Of a stretch of 64,000 nucleotides of DNA, positions 56,534 to 64,000 are shown one piece after another. A program made the translations under genes and the position numbers. Source of the stretch: Flavobacterium xanthum (GTDB lineage: Bacteria > Bacteroidota > Bacteroidia > Flavobacteriales > Flavobacteriaceae); contig NZ_FRBU01000001.1 of assembly GCF_900142695.1 (NCBI RefSeq), positions 62,001-126,000 on the forward strand, in the 5' to 3' direction. Position 1 is the first letter of the stretch. The number at the start of each line of letters is the position of its first letter. The notes beneath the pieces were generated by a model. It was given only the letters and a program-made list of their open reading frames with translations, ran no database searches and was not told the DNA's origin.

Positions 56534-56581
56534 TTAAGGGAGCTGTTTTTTATATCAGTACCTGCTACCAAGAAGTCTAAA

Positions 56582-57541
56582 TTATAAAAAATTAACTTCA
56601 CTCGAAACTTTATAACGCTCTTCATTATTTTTTGTTCGCAAAATGATTTCACCTAGAAATCCAGCCAAAAATAGTTGTGTTCCCAAAATCATCGTGGTCA
56701 ATGCAATAAAAAACCAAGGATTATTCGTTACCAGACTATAGCGCATGTCATTGTACATGTGGTACAATTTGGAAACGCCAATATATCCCGCAAGCACAAA
56801 TCCAATGATAAACATGAAGGAACCCATAGCGCCAAAAAGGTGCATCGGTCTTTTGCCAAAACGAGACAGAAACCAAATGGTAATTAAATCCAAGAATCCA
56901 TTAATGAAACGTTCCATGCCAAATTTAGTTTCACCATATTTCCGAGCTTGATGCTGTACTACTTTTTCGCCAATTTTTCCAAAACCGGCATTTTTAGCCA
57001 AAACTGGAATGTATCGGTGCATTTCGCCAGAAACCTCAATGTTTTTTACAACAATATTTTTATAAGCTTTCAATCCACAATTGAAATCATTCAATTCTAC
57101 ACCAGATGTTTTTCTCGCCGCCCAATTAAATAATTTCGAAGGCAAGTTTTTTGCCACTACGGAATCGTAACGTTTCTTTTTCCAACCGGAAACTAAATCA
57201 TATTTCCCGTTGATAATCATATCGTACAATCCTGGAATTTCCTCTGGACTGTCTTGTAAATCGGCATCCATGGTAATGATGACATCCCCTTGGGCTTTTG
57301 CAAAACCAGCATGCAAAGCCTGCGATTTGCCAAAATTTTTCATGAATCGAACGCCTTTTACATTTGAGTTTTCAACGGCAAACCCTTCAATTATATTCCA
57401 TGAATTATCCGTACTTCCGTCATCTAGAAAAATGATTTCGTAGGTGTAATTATGAGATTGCATCACTTTGATGATCCAATTGTAAAGTTCACTAAGCGAT
57501 TCCTCTTCATTTAGAAGCGGTATGAGTATGGATAAATTCAT
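56582..57541 (-). CDS. Glycosyltransferase family 2, polyprenyl-phosphate sugar synthase type
   Basis: 319 residues. GT-A domain with NEEESLSELY and FLDDGSTDNSW near the start and the metal-binding DAD (Asp92, Asp94) in DADLQDSPEEIPG. Two C-terminal membrane helices (about 233-258 and 275-302) match the DPM1/ArnC/GtrB type, which moves a sugar from a nucleotide to undecaprenyl phosphate. The donor is unknown. It is 6 bp after the DUF4199 gene and co-transcribed with it. Confidence 0.9.
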   Translation of the reverse strand: MNLSILIPLLNEEESLSELYNWIIKVMQSHNYTYEIIFLDDGSTDNSWNIIEGFAVENSNVKGVRFMKNFGKSQALHAGFAKAQGDVIITMDADLQDSPEEIPGLYDMIINGKYDLVSGWKKKRYDSVVAKNLPSKLFNWAARKTSGVELNDFNCGLKAYKNIVVKNIEVSGEMHRYIPVLAKNAGFGKIGEKVVQHQARKYGETKFGMERFINGFLDLITIWFLSRFGKRPMHLFGAMGSFMFIIGFVLAGYIGVSKLYHMYNDMRYSLVTNNPWFFIALTTMILGTQLFLAGFLGEIILRTKNNEERYKVSSEVNFL

Positions 57542-57547
57542 TAATTT

Positions 57548-58078
57548 TTATTCTTGTGTGGATTTGCTTTTAAAGAATGCCGCCAAAATTAAACCAAAAA
57601 TTGAACTAAAAACAATACTAAAAACAGAACCTTTAAGTAATTCTACAGTAGAATAAGGACTATTTTCTCTTAATTTAGCTATGGCTTCATTAATGGCTGA
57701 TGCTGGTGTTCCAAACTTCTGCATCATATTTACAGTGTACTTAATCATTAATTCACTTAAAGTATCTTTAGCTGAAGGATCAATGAAATTAAATAAAAGA
57801 ATATTAAAAAGAGTAGAAATCAATATACCTATTAGTATGGCAATGAAGTATGTTGTAAAAGCATCTTTGAAAGAGAAAACACCGTTCAGTTCTCTTTTTG
57901 TTTTAGAAAGCAAGACAATTCCCAGAACAAGATAGGTTAAAATACTCAAAACGCCAATCCACCAAGAAGTGAACAAATTTAAATCAATAGCGTATATTGT
58001 TGCTGTAATTAATGCAGAAACAATTCCGATGGCTACTCCAAAGGTTATTCCATTCTTTTTAATAATTTCGTTGATCAT
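57548..58078 (-). CDS. DUF4199 membrane protein
   Basis: 176 residues from MINEIIKKNGITFGVAIG. The ATG at 58078 is preferred to 58114 because the -7 box at 58103-58110 lies between them. Four hydrophobic helices (about 10-30, 37-58, 70-98 and 145-168) fit DUF4199, a Bacteroidota-only family of small inner-membrane proteins that often sits before GT2 genes, as here. Function unknown; a role in glycolipid handling is inferred from linkage. Confidence 0.85.
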   Translation of the reverse strand: MINEIIKKNGITFGVAIGIVSALITATIYAIDLNLFTSWWIGVLSILTYLVLGIVLLSKTKRELNGVFSFKDAFTTYFIAILIGILISTLFNILLFNFIDPSAKDTLSELMIKYTVNMMQKFGTPASAINEAIAKLRENSPYSTVELLKGSVFSIVFSSIFGLILAAFFKSKSTQE

Positions 58079-58102
58079 TTTGGTTGTTTTAGAATTAGTC
58101 GA

Positions 58103-58110
58103 CAAATATA
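58103..58110 (-). promoter_or_regulatory. -7 box TATATTTG for DUF4199-GT2
   Basis: A TAnnTTTG match on minus, 25 bp before the ATG at 58078; it fixes the start choice. Confidence 0.5.
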
Positions 58111-58177
58111 ACAATTCCCAATATATTCAGAGCTAAAAATCGGTTTTTACAATTATATAAAAAAAGTGTTTCAAAGA

Positions 58178-58207
58178 TTTGTTTATTGAAAAATAATTGT
58201 AAATTTG
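58178..58207 (+). promoter_or_regulatory. Promoter of rpmE2
   Basis: TTTG (58178-58181) - N18 - TAAATTTG (58200-58207). It leaves a leader of about 105 bases before the ATG, long enough to hold translational control. Confidence 0.6.
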
Positions 58208-58319
58208 CAAACTCAAAATAATAGTGTAAAACAAAAAGTTATGAGGTGTTTATACCTTTTCTGTTAGAAGAAAAGCTTCAAGACAACTTATAATTAACAA
58301 ATAAAAAAAGATTAACAAG

Positions 58320-58571
58320 ATGAAAAAAGGAATTCACCCAGAAAATTACAGATTAGTTGCATTTAAAGACATGTCAAATGACGAAGTTTTTATCACTAAA
58401 TCTACTGCAGATACAAGAGAAACATTAACAGTTGATGGTGTTGAATACCCAGTTGTAAAAATGGAGATCTCTAGAACGTCTCACCCTTTTTACACAGGTA
58501 AATCTAAACTTATTGATACTGCAGGACGTATTGACAAGTTCAAAACTAAATACGCGAAACACGCTAAATAA
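58320..58571 (+). CDS. rpmE2: Ribosomal protein L31 type B
   Basis: 83 residues with the L31 pattern: MKKGIHPENYRLVAFKDMSN, PVVKMEISRTSHPFYTGKSK, and TAGRIDKFKTKYAK. It lacks the zinc-binding cysteines of the type A form, so it is the zinc-independent type B paralogue, which in other bacteria replaces L31A when zinc is scarce. Transcribed alone with its own promoter and terminator. Confidence 0.95.
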   Translation: MKKGIHPENYRLVAFKDMSNDEVFITKSTADTRETLTVDGVEYPVVKMEISRTSHPFYTGKSKLIDTAGRIDKFKTKYAKHAK

Positions 58572-58593
58572 TAAAAGCTCGTTTTTAAATACA

Positions 58594-58626
58594 TCAAAGC
58601 CCTCCTTTTTGGAGGGCTTTTTTATT
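58594..58626 (+). terminator. Terminator of rpmE2
   Basis: The stem AAAGCCCTCC / GGAGGGCTTT with a TTTTT loop and a T run. Confidence 0.9.
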
Positions 58627-58644
58627 TTATATTTGAAAACTTTG

Positions 58645-58652
58645 TAACTTTG
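58645..58652 (+). promoter_or_regulatory. -7 box TAACTTTG for the GlmU-like gene
   Basis: A TAnnTTTG match 80 bp before the ATG at 58732; the nearest TTTG upstream (58632-58635) is too close to be a proper -33. Confidence 0.35.
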
Positions 58653-58731
58653 AAGTCAATATTATAAAAAGGGAAATTGTTTGAATTAATTTTTAATCAA
58701 CAAATAACCGAATCAACAAATAAACAATTTT

Positions 58732-59907
58732 ATGAATTACATACTTTTTGACGGACCATCTAGAAACGCCTTGTTGCCTTTTACGTTCACGCGTCCAGTT
58801 GCTGATATTTTAATCGGTATTATGACGATTCGTCAAAAGTGGGAAATGCGTTTGGGATCTACCACAACTACATTAACAGAAGAATATTTGTCTGAAAAGT
58901 TTCCAATGGTGGAATTAGAAACGAATGTAATGATAAATGCTTCTTTTCTTCCAAACAATATTTTGGTCGAAATGGTAAGTAATCTAGAACCAAATCAAGC
59001 TATTTTTAAGGGAGATGAAGTAATTGCTTTTTATACCAATGAAGACCAGGAAGAAGTAGATTTTGATGCTTACGAGATTATAGAATATAATGAGGACTGT
59101 TTGACAGTTCAAAATACGTGGGATATTTTTGCTAAGAATGATGCAGCAATTCGAGAAGACTTTGAATATTTAATAGAGGATAGAAGATCACAGCCCATTC
59201 CAAAAAGTGTCAACGTAATTGCTCCTGAAAATATTTTCATAGAAGAAGGAGCAAAGTTAGAATTTGTTACTTTAAACGCATCTACGGGTCCGATCTATAT
59301 CGGCAGAGATGCTGAAATTATGGAAGGATCTGTCATCAGAGGGCCTTTTGCCTTGTGCGAAAATGCAGTTGTAAAAATGGCATCTAAGGTGTATGGAGCT
59401 ACAACCGTGGGTCCACATTCCAGAATAGGCGGTGAAGTTAATAATTCGATTTTGTTTGCATACTCCAATAAAGGTCATGACGGATTCCTAGGAAATTCTG
59501 TTCTTGGGGAGTGGTGTAATATTGGTGCCGACAGTAATAATTCGAATCTAAAAAATAACTACGAAGAAGTAAAATTGTGGAGTTATGAAACCGAAGGATT
59601 TGCAAAAACAGGACTTCAGTTTTGTGGTTTGATGATGGGAGACCACAGTAAATGTGGGATTAACACCATGTTCAATACGGGAACGGTTGTAGGAGTAAGT
59701 GCTAATATTTTTGGCAGTGGATTTCCACGCAATTTTGTGCCTAGTTTTTCTTGGGGAGGTGCTTCTGGTTTTACGACTTATATCACCAAAAAGGCTTTTG
59801 AAACCGCTCGATTAGTCATGAGTCGCAGGAATGTGGAATTCGATGAAAGAGAAGCGGCTATTTTAGAACATATTTTTGAGGAATCTAAAAAGTGGAGGAA
59901 AGAGTAG
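58732..59907 (+). CDS. GlmU-like putative sugar-nucleotidyltransferase with left-handed beta helix
   Basis: 391 residues. N-terminal nucleotidyltransferase-like half beginning NYILFDGPSRNALLPFTFTR, without the GlmU Leu-x-Gly-Gly-x-Gly-Thr-Arg-Met loop, then a C-terminal left-handed beta-helix (PIYIGRDAEIMEGSVIRGPF, GGEVNNSILFAYSNKGHDGF). The family is called GlmU in Bacteroidota annotation, but the missing signature means that uridylyl or acetyl transfer is unproven. It follows rpmE2 and ends at a bidirectional terminator. Confidence 0.82.
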   Translation: MNYILFDGPSRNALLPFTFTRPVADILIGIMTIRQKWEMRLGSTTTTLTEEYLSEKFPMVELETNVMINASFLPNNILVEMVSNLEPNQAIFKGDEVIAFYTNEDQEEVDFDAYEIIEYNEDCLTVQNTWDIFAKNDAAIREDFEYLIEDRRSQPIPKSVNVIAPENIFIEEGAKLEFVTLNASTGPIYIGRDAEIMEGSVIRGPFALCENAVVKMASKVYGATTVGPHSRIGGEVNNSILFAYSNKGHDGFLGNSVLGEWCNIGADSNNSNLKNNYEEVKLWSYETEGFAKTGLQFCGLMMGDHSKCGINTMFNTGTVVGVSANIFGSGFPRNFVPSFSWGGASGFTTYITKKAFETARLVMSRRNVEFDEREAAILEHIFEESKKWRKE

Positions 59908-59979
59908 TTTTTTTGATACTTAAGAATGAATTCCTTTTAAATCAACTTGAATTCCAACTTTAGTCTTTATTTAAGAATA

Positions 59980-60028
59980 GTGAAAAAACCTAAAAAGCCT
60001 CCTAATCGATGCTTTTTAGGTTTTTTAT
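59980..60028. terminator. Bidirectional terminator between the GlmU-like and YkuD_2 genes
   Basis: The perfect stem AAAAAACCTAAAAAGC / GCTTTTTAGGTTTTTT around a 12-base loop, A/T runs both sides. It reaches into the stop codon of the minus-strand gene. Confidence 0.85.
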
Positions 60029-60558
60029 TGATAGGCATAAACGAGGGAGCCATTTTTGATTAAGTCAATCAGCATAATAGCATTCTTGTCAGGAACTGAG
60101 AAGCACCCTAAGCTGAATTTACTATACATTCTTTTTGAGGAATGGACCACGATGTTTCTTTTTAAAGCATTGGAGTTTTTGTCATTCTCTAGGCCATTTA
60201 ATCGCAAAGAATAACCCCATGTACCTTTATACGTTTGTAAAGTAACATAACACCCAAGAGAAGTTGCGTTGCTTCCTTCGGTATTACTAAATAGAGTAGG
60301 TTTCAGTCCAGTGCCTGAGCCTGAACCATGGTCGACATTGCTTTCAAGTAGTATTTTACTATTTTTTAAATCAATAACATAAAGTCTTGCTTCCTCAATT
60401 GATTTTGAAAAATCAATTAAGGTTATAATGTTTTTATTTTTAGCCTTAAAACCCCATTTTGTCTGTATTTCGTAAGCTTTCTTAACAATTTCTTGGTTGC
60501 CTTGCGCAACAATAAAATGGAAACTGCATAAAAGAAGTATAGTTAGTTTTTTTTTCAT
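60025..60558 (-). CDS. Exported murein L,D-transpeptidase-like protein (YkuD_2)
   Basis: 177 residues: signal peptide MKKKLTILLLCSFHFIVAQG, then the YkuD_2 domain with HGSGSG near 77-82 and the catalytic pair His139 and Cys152 in NIVVHSSKRMYSKFSLGCFS. Both nucleophile and base are present, so peptidoglycan cross-linking or lipoprotein attachment in the periplasm is possible. The family sits apart from classical YkuD and its substrate has not been defined for Bacteroidota. Confidence 0.85.
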   Translation of the reverse strand: MKKKLTILLLCSFHFIVAQGNQEIVKKAYEIQTKWGFKAKNKNIITLIDFSKSIEEARLYVIDLKNSKILLESNVDHGSGSGTGLKPTLFSNTEGSNATSLGCYVTLQTYKGTWGYSLRLNGLENDKNSNALKRNIVVHSSKRMYSKFSLGCFSVPDKNAIMLIDLIKNGSLVYAYQ

Positions 60559-60913
60559 GGTTCCGTTTATAAAATAGTTTCTCTTATTTCTTCAATTGCG
60601 TTGGACCAGCATGTCATCAGCAGCATAATCTGCGGCATTCTCGCAAAAATAAACAGCTGCGAAATTAGGTAACTTTCTTTTTAGCTGTTTGATTATGCAA
60701 AGACCTGTATTTCAAATACAAAACTATAAAATAATACTTTTATTGCACTCTGTTTTCTAATTTATTAAGGATTGATTGTTAGTCAATTGTATTCTCAAAA
60801 GGCTTTTAAGTGCTTCGGAGTTAGTTTTTTGAGGCTTAATGTTTTATTTTTATAAAAATAATTAGAAAACAAGTACGATTTACTCAGTTTAGATTATTAA
60901 ATAAAAAAGATTA
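60559..60913. other. Divergent intergenic region
   Basis: A 355-bp region between the YkuD_2 and symporter genes. A 40-codon frame without start exists on minus at 60592-60711 and I do not count it as a gene. No TAnnTTTG box or terminator was found. Confidence 0.4.
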
Positions 60914-62377
60914 ATGGAAGAGATTATTGGGATGTTAAATGGTATTGTATGGAGTAATGCGCTAATTATTTTGTGTTTGGGGACTGGGTTATATTTTTCT
61001 TTAAGAACGCGTTTTTTACAGATACGTCATGTTAAAGAGATGTTTAGGTTATTGTTTGACGGTAAGAGTTCCGAGTCTGGAGTTTCATCTTTTCAGGCTT
61101 TGTCAATGTCTTTGGCAGGCAGAGTAGGTACAGGAAACATTGCAGGGGTTGCTACAGCAATAGCTTTTGGAGGGCCTGGAGCCTTATTTTGGATGTGGAT
61201 GGTGGCTTTTTTTGGAGCAAGTACTGCTTTTGTTGAGGCTACATTAGCCCAAATTTATAAGGAAAAGCATTTGGGAGAATTTCGCGGAGGACCTGCTTTT
61301 TACATTGAGCGAGGTTTAGGTGTAAAATGGTTTGGGGTCTTATTTGCAGTAGTTTCTATTATATCTGCAGGAGTCTTGTTGCCAGGTGTTCAAGCTAATT
61401 CTGTTGCAGACGGAATACAGAATGCATTTGAAATTGAGACTTGGAAGTCAGGTTTAGCGGTGGCTTTGATATTTGGTGCTATCGTTTTTGGTGGTGTAAA
61501 AAGAATCGCAAAATTCACCGAATTTGTCGTACCGATAATGGCAATCGCTTATATTGTTATTGTACTGATTATTATAGCAATTGATATTGATAAGCTTCCT
61601 GGTGTAATCGCCTTAGTTTTTAAAAGTGCTTTTAATATGGAAGCTGGTTTTGGAGCAGTTTTTGGGTTAGCAATCCAGTGGGGGGTGAAACGAGGGATTT
61701 ATTCGAATGAAGCAGGTCAGGGTACAGCACCGCATATTGCTGCTGCAGCAAATGTTTCGCATCCTACTAAACAAGGGTTAGTTCAGTCCTTTTCGGTTTA
61801 TATTGATACGTTGCTAGTATGTTCAGCTACTGGATTTATGTTACTGATTACGGGAAAATATAATGTGCTGAATCCAGAATCAGGTCCCGATGGAGCTACC
61901 AACTATTTGTATCAAGGAGCACAAAATGTATTGGCTGGTCCCGGATTTACACAAACAGCAATGGACAGTGTTTTGCCTGGTTTTGGTTCTTATTTCGTGG
62001 CCATTGCATTGTTTTTCTTCGCTTTTACGACTCTATTGGCGTACTACTATATTGCTGAGACAAACATTTCGTATTTGACTAGGAATTTGAAATCTCCTAT
62101 TTTTACTCATCTACTGAAAGTGTTTATGATGGTAGTGATTATGTATGGCTCCATCAATCAAGCAAAATTGGCTTGGAATATTGGTGATTTAGGAGTGGGA
62201 TTAATGGCTTGGTTCAATATTATTGCCATTCTTCTTTTACAAAAGCCAGCATTATTAGCCTTGAAGGATTACGAAAGACAACGAAAAGCAGGAATTGACC
62301 CTGTTTTTCATCCAGAAGATATTGGGGTGTCAAATGCCCATATTTGGAATACGATAAATAAAAAGAAAGAAGAGTAG
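60914..62377 (+). CDS. Alanine/glycine:cation symporter (AGCS family)
   Basis: 487 residues with about ten membrane helices. AGCS landmarks: GNIAGVATAIAFGGPGALFW, MWMVAFFGASTAFVEATLAQ, and the conserved SNEAGQGTAPHIAAAANVSH before a Gln-Gly-Leu helix. It takes up alanine or glycine with Na+ or H+. It is monocistronic with a long-stem terminator. Confidence 0.94.
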   Translation: MEEIIGMLNGIVWSNALIILCLGTGLYFSLRTRFLQIRHVKEMFRLLFDGKSSESGVSSFQALSMSLAGRVGTGNIAGVATAIAFGGPGALFWMWMVAFFGASTAFVEATLAQIYKEKHLGEFRGGPAFYIERGLGVKWFGVLFAVVSIISAGVLLPGVQANSVADGIQNAFEIETWKSGLAVALIFGAIVFGGVKRIAKFTEFVVPIMAIAYIVIVLIIIAIDIDKLPGVIALVFKSAFNMEAGFGAVFGLAIQWGVKRGIYSNEAGQGTAPHIAAAANVSHPTKQGLVQSFSVYIDTLLVCSATGFMLLITGKYNVLNPESGPDGATNYLYQGAQNVLAGPGFTQTAMDSVLPGFGSYFVAIALFFFAFTTLLAYYYIAETNISYLTRNLKSPIFTHLLKVFMMVVIMYGSINQAKLAWNIGDLGVGLMAWFNIIAILLLQKPALLALKDYERQRKAGIDPVFHPEDIGVSNAHIWNTINKKKEE

Positions 62378-62397
62378 TCCTTTAGTATACATGCACT

Positions 62398-62455
62398 TTA
62401 AGAGCTTCTAGATAGCAGAATTTATTCTGTTTTCTAGAAGCTCTTATTTTTTAGT
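62398..62455 (+). terminator. Terminator of the AGCS gene
   Basis: The stem AAGAGCTTCTAGA / TCTAGAAGCTCTT, perfect, with an inner CAGAAT / ATTCTG stem and a T-rich run after it. Confidence 0.88.
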
Positions 62456-62476
62456 ACACCAATTACTTAATTAATC

Positions 62477-62484
62477 TATCTTTG
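62477..62484 (+). promoter_or_regulatory. -7 box TATCTTTG of the ABC-F gene
   Basis: TAnnTTTG 63 bp before the ATG at 62548; -33 not evident. Confidence 0.4.
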
Positions 62485-62547
62485 CACTTTTTAAAACAAA
62501 TCGGTTTTCAGCGTAACAAACAGCCGAATCTACAAATCTACATTTCA

Positions 62548-64000
62548 ATGATTACAGTTAACGATATCTCAGTACAATTTGGTGGAACTACCCTTTTTAG
62601 CGACGTTTCTTTTGCTATTAATGAAAATGATAAAATTGCCCTTATGGGTAAAAATGGAGCAGGTAAATCAACGCTTCTTAAAATAATTGCAGGGCAAAGC
62701 AAACCTTCAACAGGAAATATTTCGGCGCCAAAAGATGCTGTAGTAGCTTATTTGCCTCAGCATTTATTAACTACGGACGGTGCTACGGTGATGGAAGAAA
62801 CGTCGAAGGCCTTTGGAGAAATTTTTGGAATGAAAGCGGAGATTGATGAAATTAATGAGCAATTGACCATTCGTACTGATTATGAAAGTGATGCCTACAT
62901 GAAATTAATCGAAAGGGTTTCTGATTTAAGTGAGAAATTCTACGCGATTGAGGAGGTAAATTATGAGGCTGAAGTAGAGAAGATTTTAGTTGGTTTGGGT
63001 TTTGAACGGGAAGATTTTAACAGACAGACTTCTGAGTTTTCAGGAGGTTGGAGAATGCGAATTGAGTTGGCCAAAATCCTTCTGCAAAAACCAGATTTAA
63101 TTTTGCTAGATGAGCCTACTAATCACATGGATATTGAAAGTATTCAGTGGTTGGAAGATTTCTTGATTAACTCGGCCAAAGCCGTTGTGGTAATTTCTCA
63201 CGATAAAACTTTTGTAGATAATATTACCAACAGAACGATTGAGGTAACAATGGGAAGAATCTATGATTATAAAGCAAAGTATTCTCATTATCTGGAATTG
63301 CGAAAAGACAGACGCGTGCATCAGCAAAAAGCATACGATGAACAACAACGTATGATTGCAGACAACCGAACTTTTATTGATCGTTTCAAAGGAACATTTT
63401 CTAAAACGGATGCGGTACAATCGCGTGTCAAAATGTTAGAGAAATTAGTCATCGTTCAGGTTGATGAAGTAGATACATCAGCATTAAAATTAAAATTTCC
63501 GCCAGCAGTACGCTCGGGACAATATCCGGTAATTGTAAAAGATTTATCTAAATCATACGGTGATCATGTGGTTTTTAAAGACGCTAATATTGTTATTGAA
63601 AGAGGAGAGAAAGTGGCTTTCGTAGGCAAAAATGGGGAAGGAAAATCGACGATGATTAAAGCAATCATGAAAGAGATTGAAATCAATGGTGGTAGTTTAG
63701 AAATTGGTCATAATGCACAAATTGGTTATTTTGCGCAAAATCAAGCTTCTTTATTAAATGAAAACGCCACTATTTTTGAAACGATTGATGATATTGCTGT
63801 TGGAGACGTTCGGACCAAAATAAAAGATATTTTAGGCGCTTTTATGTTTCAAGGGGATGATGTGACCAAGAAAGTAAAAGTGCTTTCTGGTGGAGAGAAA
63901 ACCCGTTTAGCGATGATAAAATTATTATTGGAGCCAGTGAATCTATTGATTCTAGATGAACCATCGAATCACTTAGACATGAAAACTAAAGACATTATCA
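62548..64000 (+). CDS. ABC-F family ATPase, 5' part (runs off the window end)
   Basis: 484 complete codons are visible and the frame stays open to the end. First ATPase domain: Walker A GKNGAGKS (34-41), signature SGGWRMR, Walker B LILLDEPTNHMD. A linker rich in charged residues (KDRRVHQQKAYDEQQRMIAD) follows, then the second domain with GKNGEGKS, LSGGEKTRLAM and LILDEPSNHLD. There are no membrane helices, as in ABC-F proteins that act on the ribosome (EttA, Uup, YheS type). The C-terminus is missing, so the subfamily cannot be fixed. Confidence 0.93.
   Translation, partial: MITVNDISVQFGGTTLFSDVSFAINENDKIALMGKNGAGKSTLLKIIAGQSKPSTGNISAPKDAVVAYLPQHLLTTDGATVMEETSKAFGEIFGMKAEIDEINEQLTIRTDYESDAYMKLIERVSDLSEKFYAIEEVNYEAEVEKILVGLGFEREDFNRQTSEFSGGWRMRIELAKILLQKPDLILLDEPTNHMDIESIQWLEDFLINSAKAVVVISHDKTFVDNITNRTIEVTMGRIYDYKAKYSHYLELRKDRRVHQQKAYDEQQRMIADNRTFIDRFKGTFSKTDAVQSRVKMLEKLVIVQVDEVDTSALKLKFPPAVRSGQYPVIVKDLSKSYGDHVVFKDANIVIERGEKVAFVGKNGEGKSTMIKAIMKEIEINGGSLEIGHNAQIGYFAQNQASLLNENATIFETIDDIAVGDVRTKIKDILGAFMFQGDDVTKKVKVLSGGEKTRLAMIKLLLEPVNLLILDEPSNHLDMKTKDII

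Noticed and set aside
56310..56537. 75-codon plus-strand frame
   Set aside because: It is the antisense of the ORF6N relic, whose minus-strand reading makes clear protein sense.
60592..60711. Open minus-strand frame TGLCIIKQLKRKLPNF and onward
   Set aside because: About 40 codons without a start. A faint resemblance to racemase N-termini was considered but is too weak to claim.
1..64000. CRISPR array, prophage or defence island
   Set aside because: No regularly spaced short repeats, cas genes, phage structural genes or restriction genes were found; the repeat arrays are protein-coding.

Overview
The window looks like chromosomal DNA of a Flavobacterium-type member of the Bacteroidota. The evidence is low GC content, promoters with a TAnnTTTG -7 box, type IX secretion (T9SS) C-terminal sorting domains, an SprB-like gliding adhesin paired with SprF, TonB-dependent receptor and DUF5686 outer-membrane proteins, and many families typical of Flavobacteriaceae (DUF4290, DUF4199, DUF4870, GIN/DUF2807, GlmU-like). 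I see no intact IS element, prophage or CRISPR array. Mobile traces are limited to the tail of a GIY-YIG gene, a tRNA-like remnant, an ORF6N relic and short dispersed repeats.

Layout. 1-7.0 kb: GIY-YIG tail and tRNA-like remnant, trxB, a minus-strand envelope module (PadR regulator, PspC membrane protein, two GIN-domain proteins), a DUF4870 protein, a DUF4442 thioesterase-like protein and a tiny Cys-rich secreted protein. 7.1-28.0 kb: a surface-protein region with two large T9SS type A cargo genes (one frameshifted), an orphan M14-carboxypeptidase-like propeptide, a 2973-residue SprB-like adhesin and its SprF partner. 28.6-38.4 kb: housekeeping genes (tRNA-Met, START-like, class IV aminotransferase, yqgE, HU, fmt, recQ, AAA ATPase, DUF493, DUF4290, murA, CDF transporter). 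38.5-43.1 kb: DUF5686 outer-membrane protein, aroQ and two beta-barrel proteins. 43.2-46.6 kb: xerD, rny, a 6S-like RNA, zapA and a coiled-coil partner. 46.8-52.5 kb: M23 peptidase and TonB receptor pair, a lipoprotein with two calcium-loop motifs, and a DUF2971 protein. 52.5-64 kb: MsbA-like ABC exporter with phosphoglucomutase, an ORF6N relic, a GT2 glycosyltransferase with DUF4199, rpmE2, GlmU-like, a YkuD_2 protein, an AGCS symporter and the first part of an ABC-F protein.

How the genes work together. The 7-28 kb block makes exported, surface-anchored repeat proteins; the SprB-like/SprF pair fits T9SS-dependent surface adhesion or gliding. murA, xerD, zapA with its coiled-coil neighbour, the M23 peptidase, the YkuD_2 protein and the ABC/GT2 genes serve cell wall, division and envelope assembly. 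The PadR-PspC-GIN module is a probable envelope-stress unit. trxB, recQ, fmt, HU, rny, rpmE2 and ABC-F serve redox, DNA, translation and RNA metabolism.

The observations most worth a second look are: a pair of 81-bp intergenic elements whose flanks are conserved while the central hairpin changes sequence but keeps its pairing; a 6S-like RNA next to zapA; the stand-alone carboxypeptidase-type propeptide; the frameshift that splits a T9SS cargo gene; and MurA with Asp in place of the fosfomycin-target Cys.
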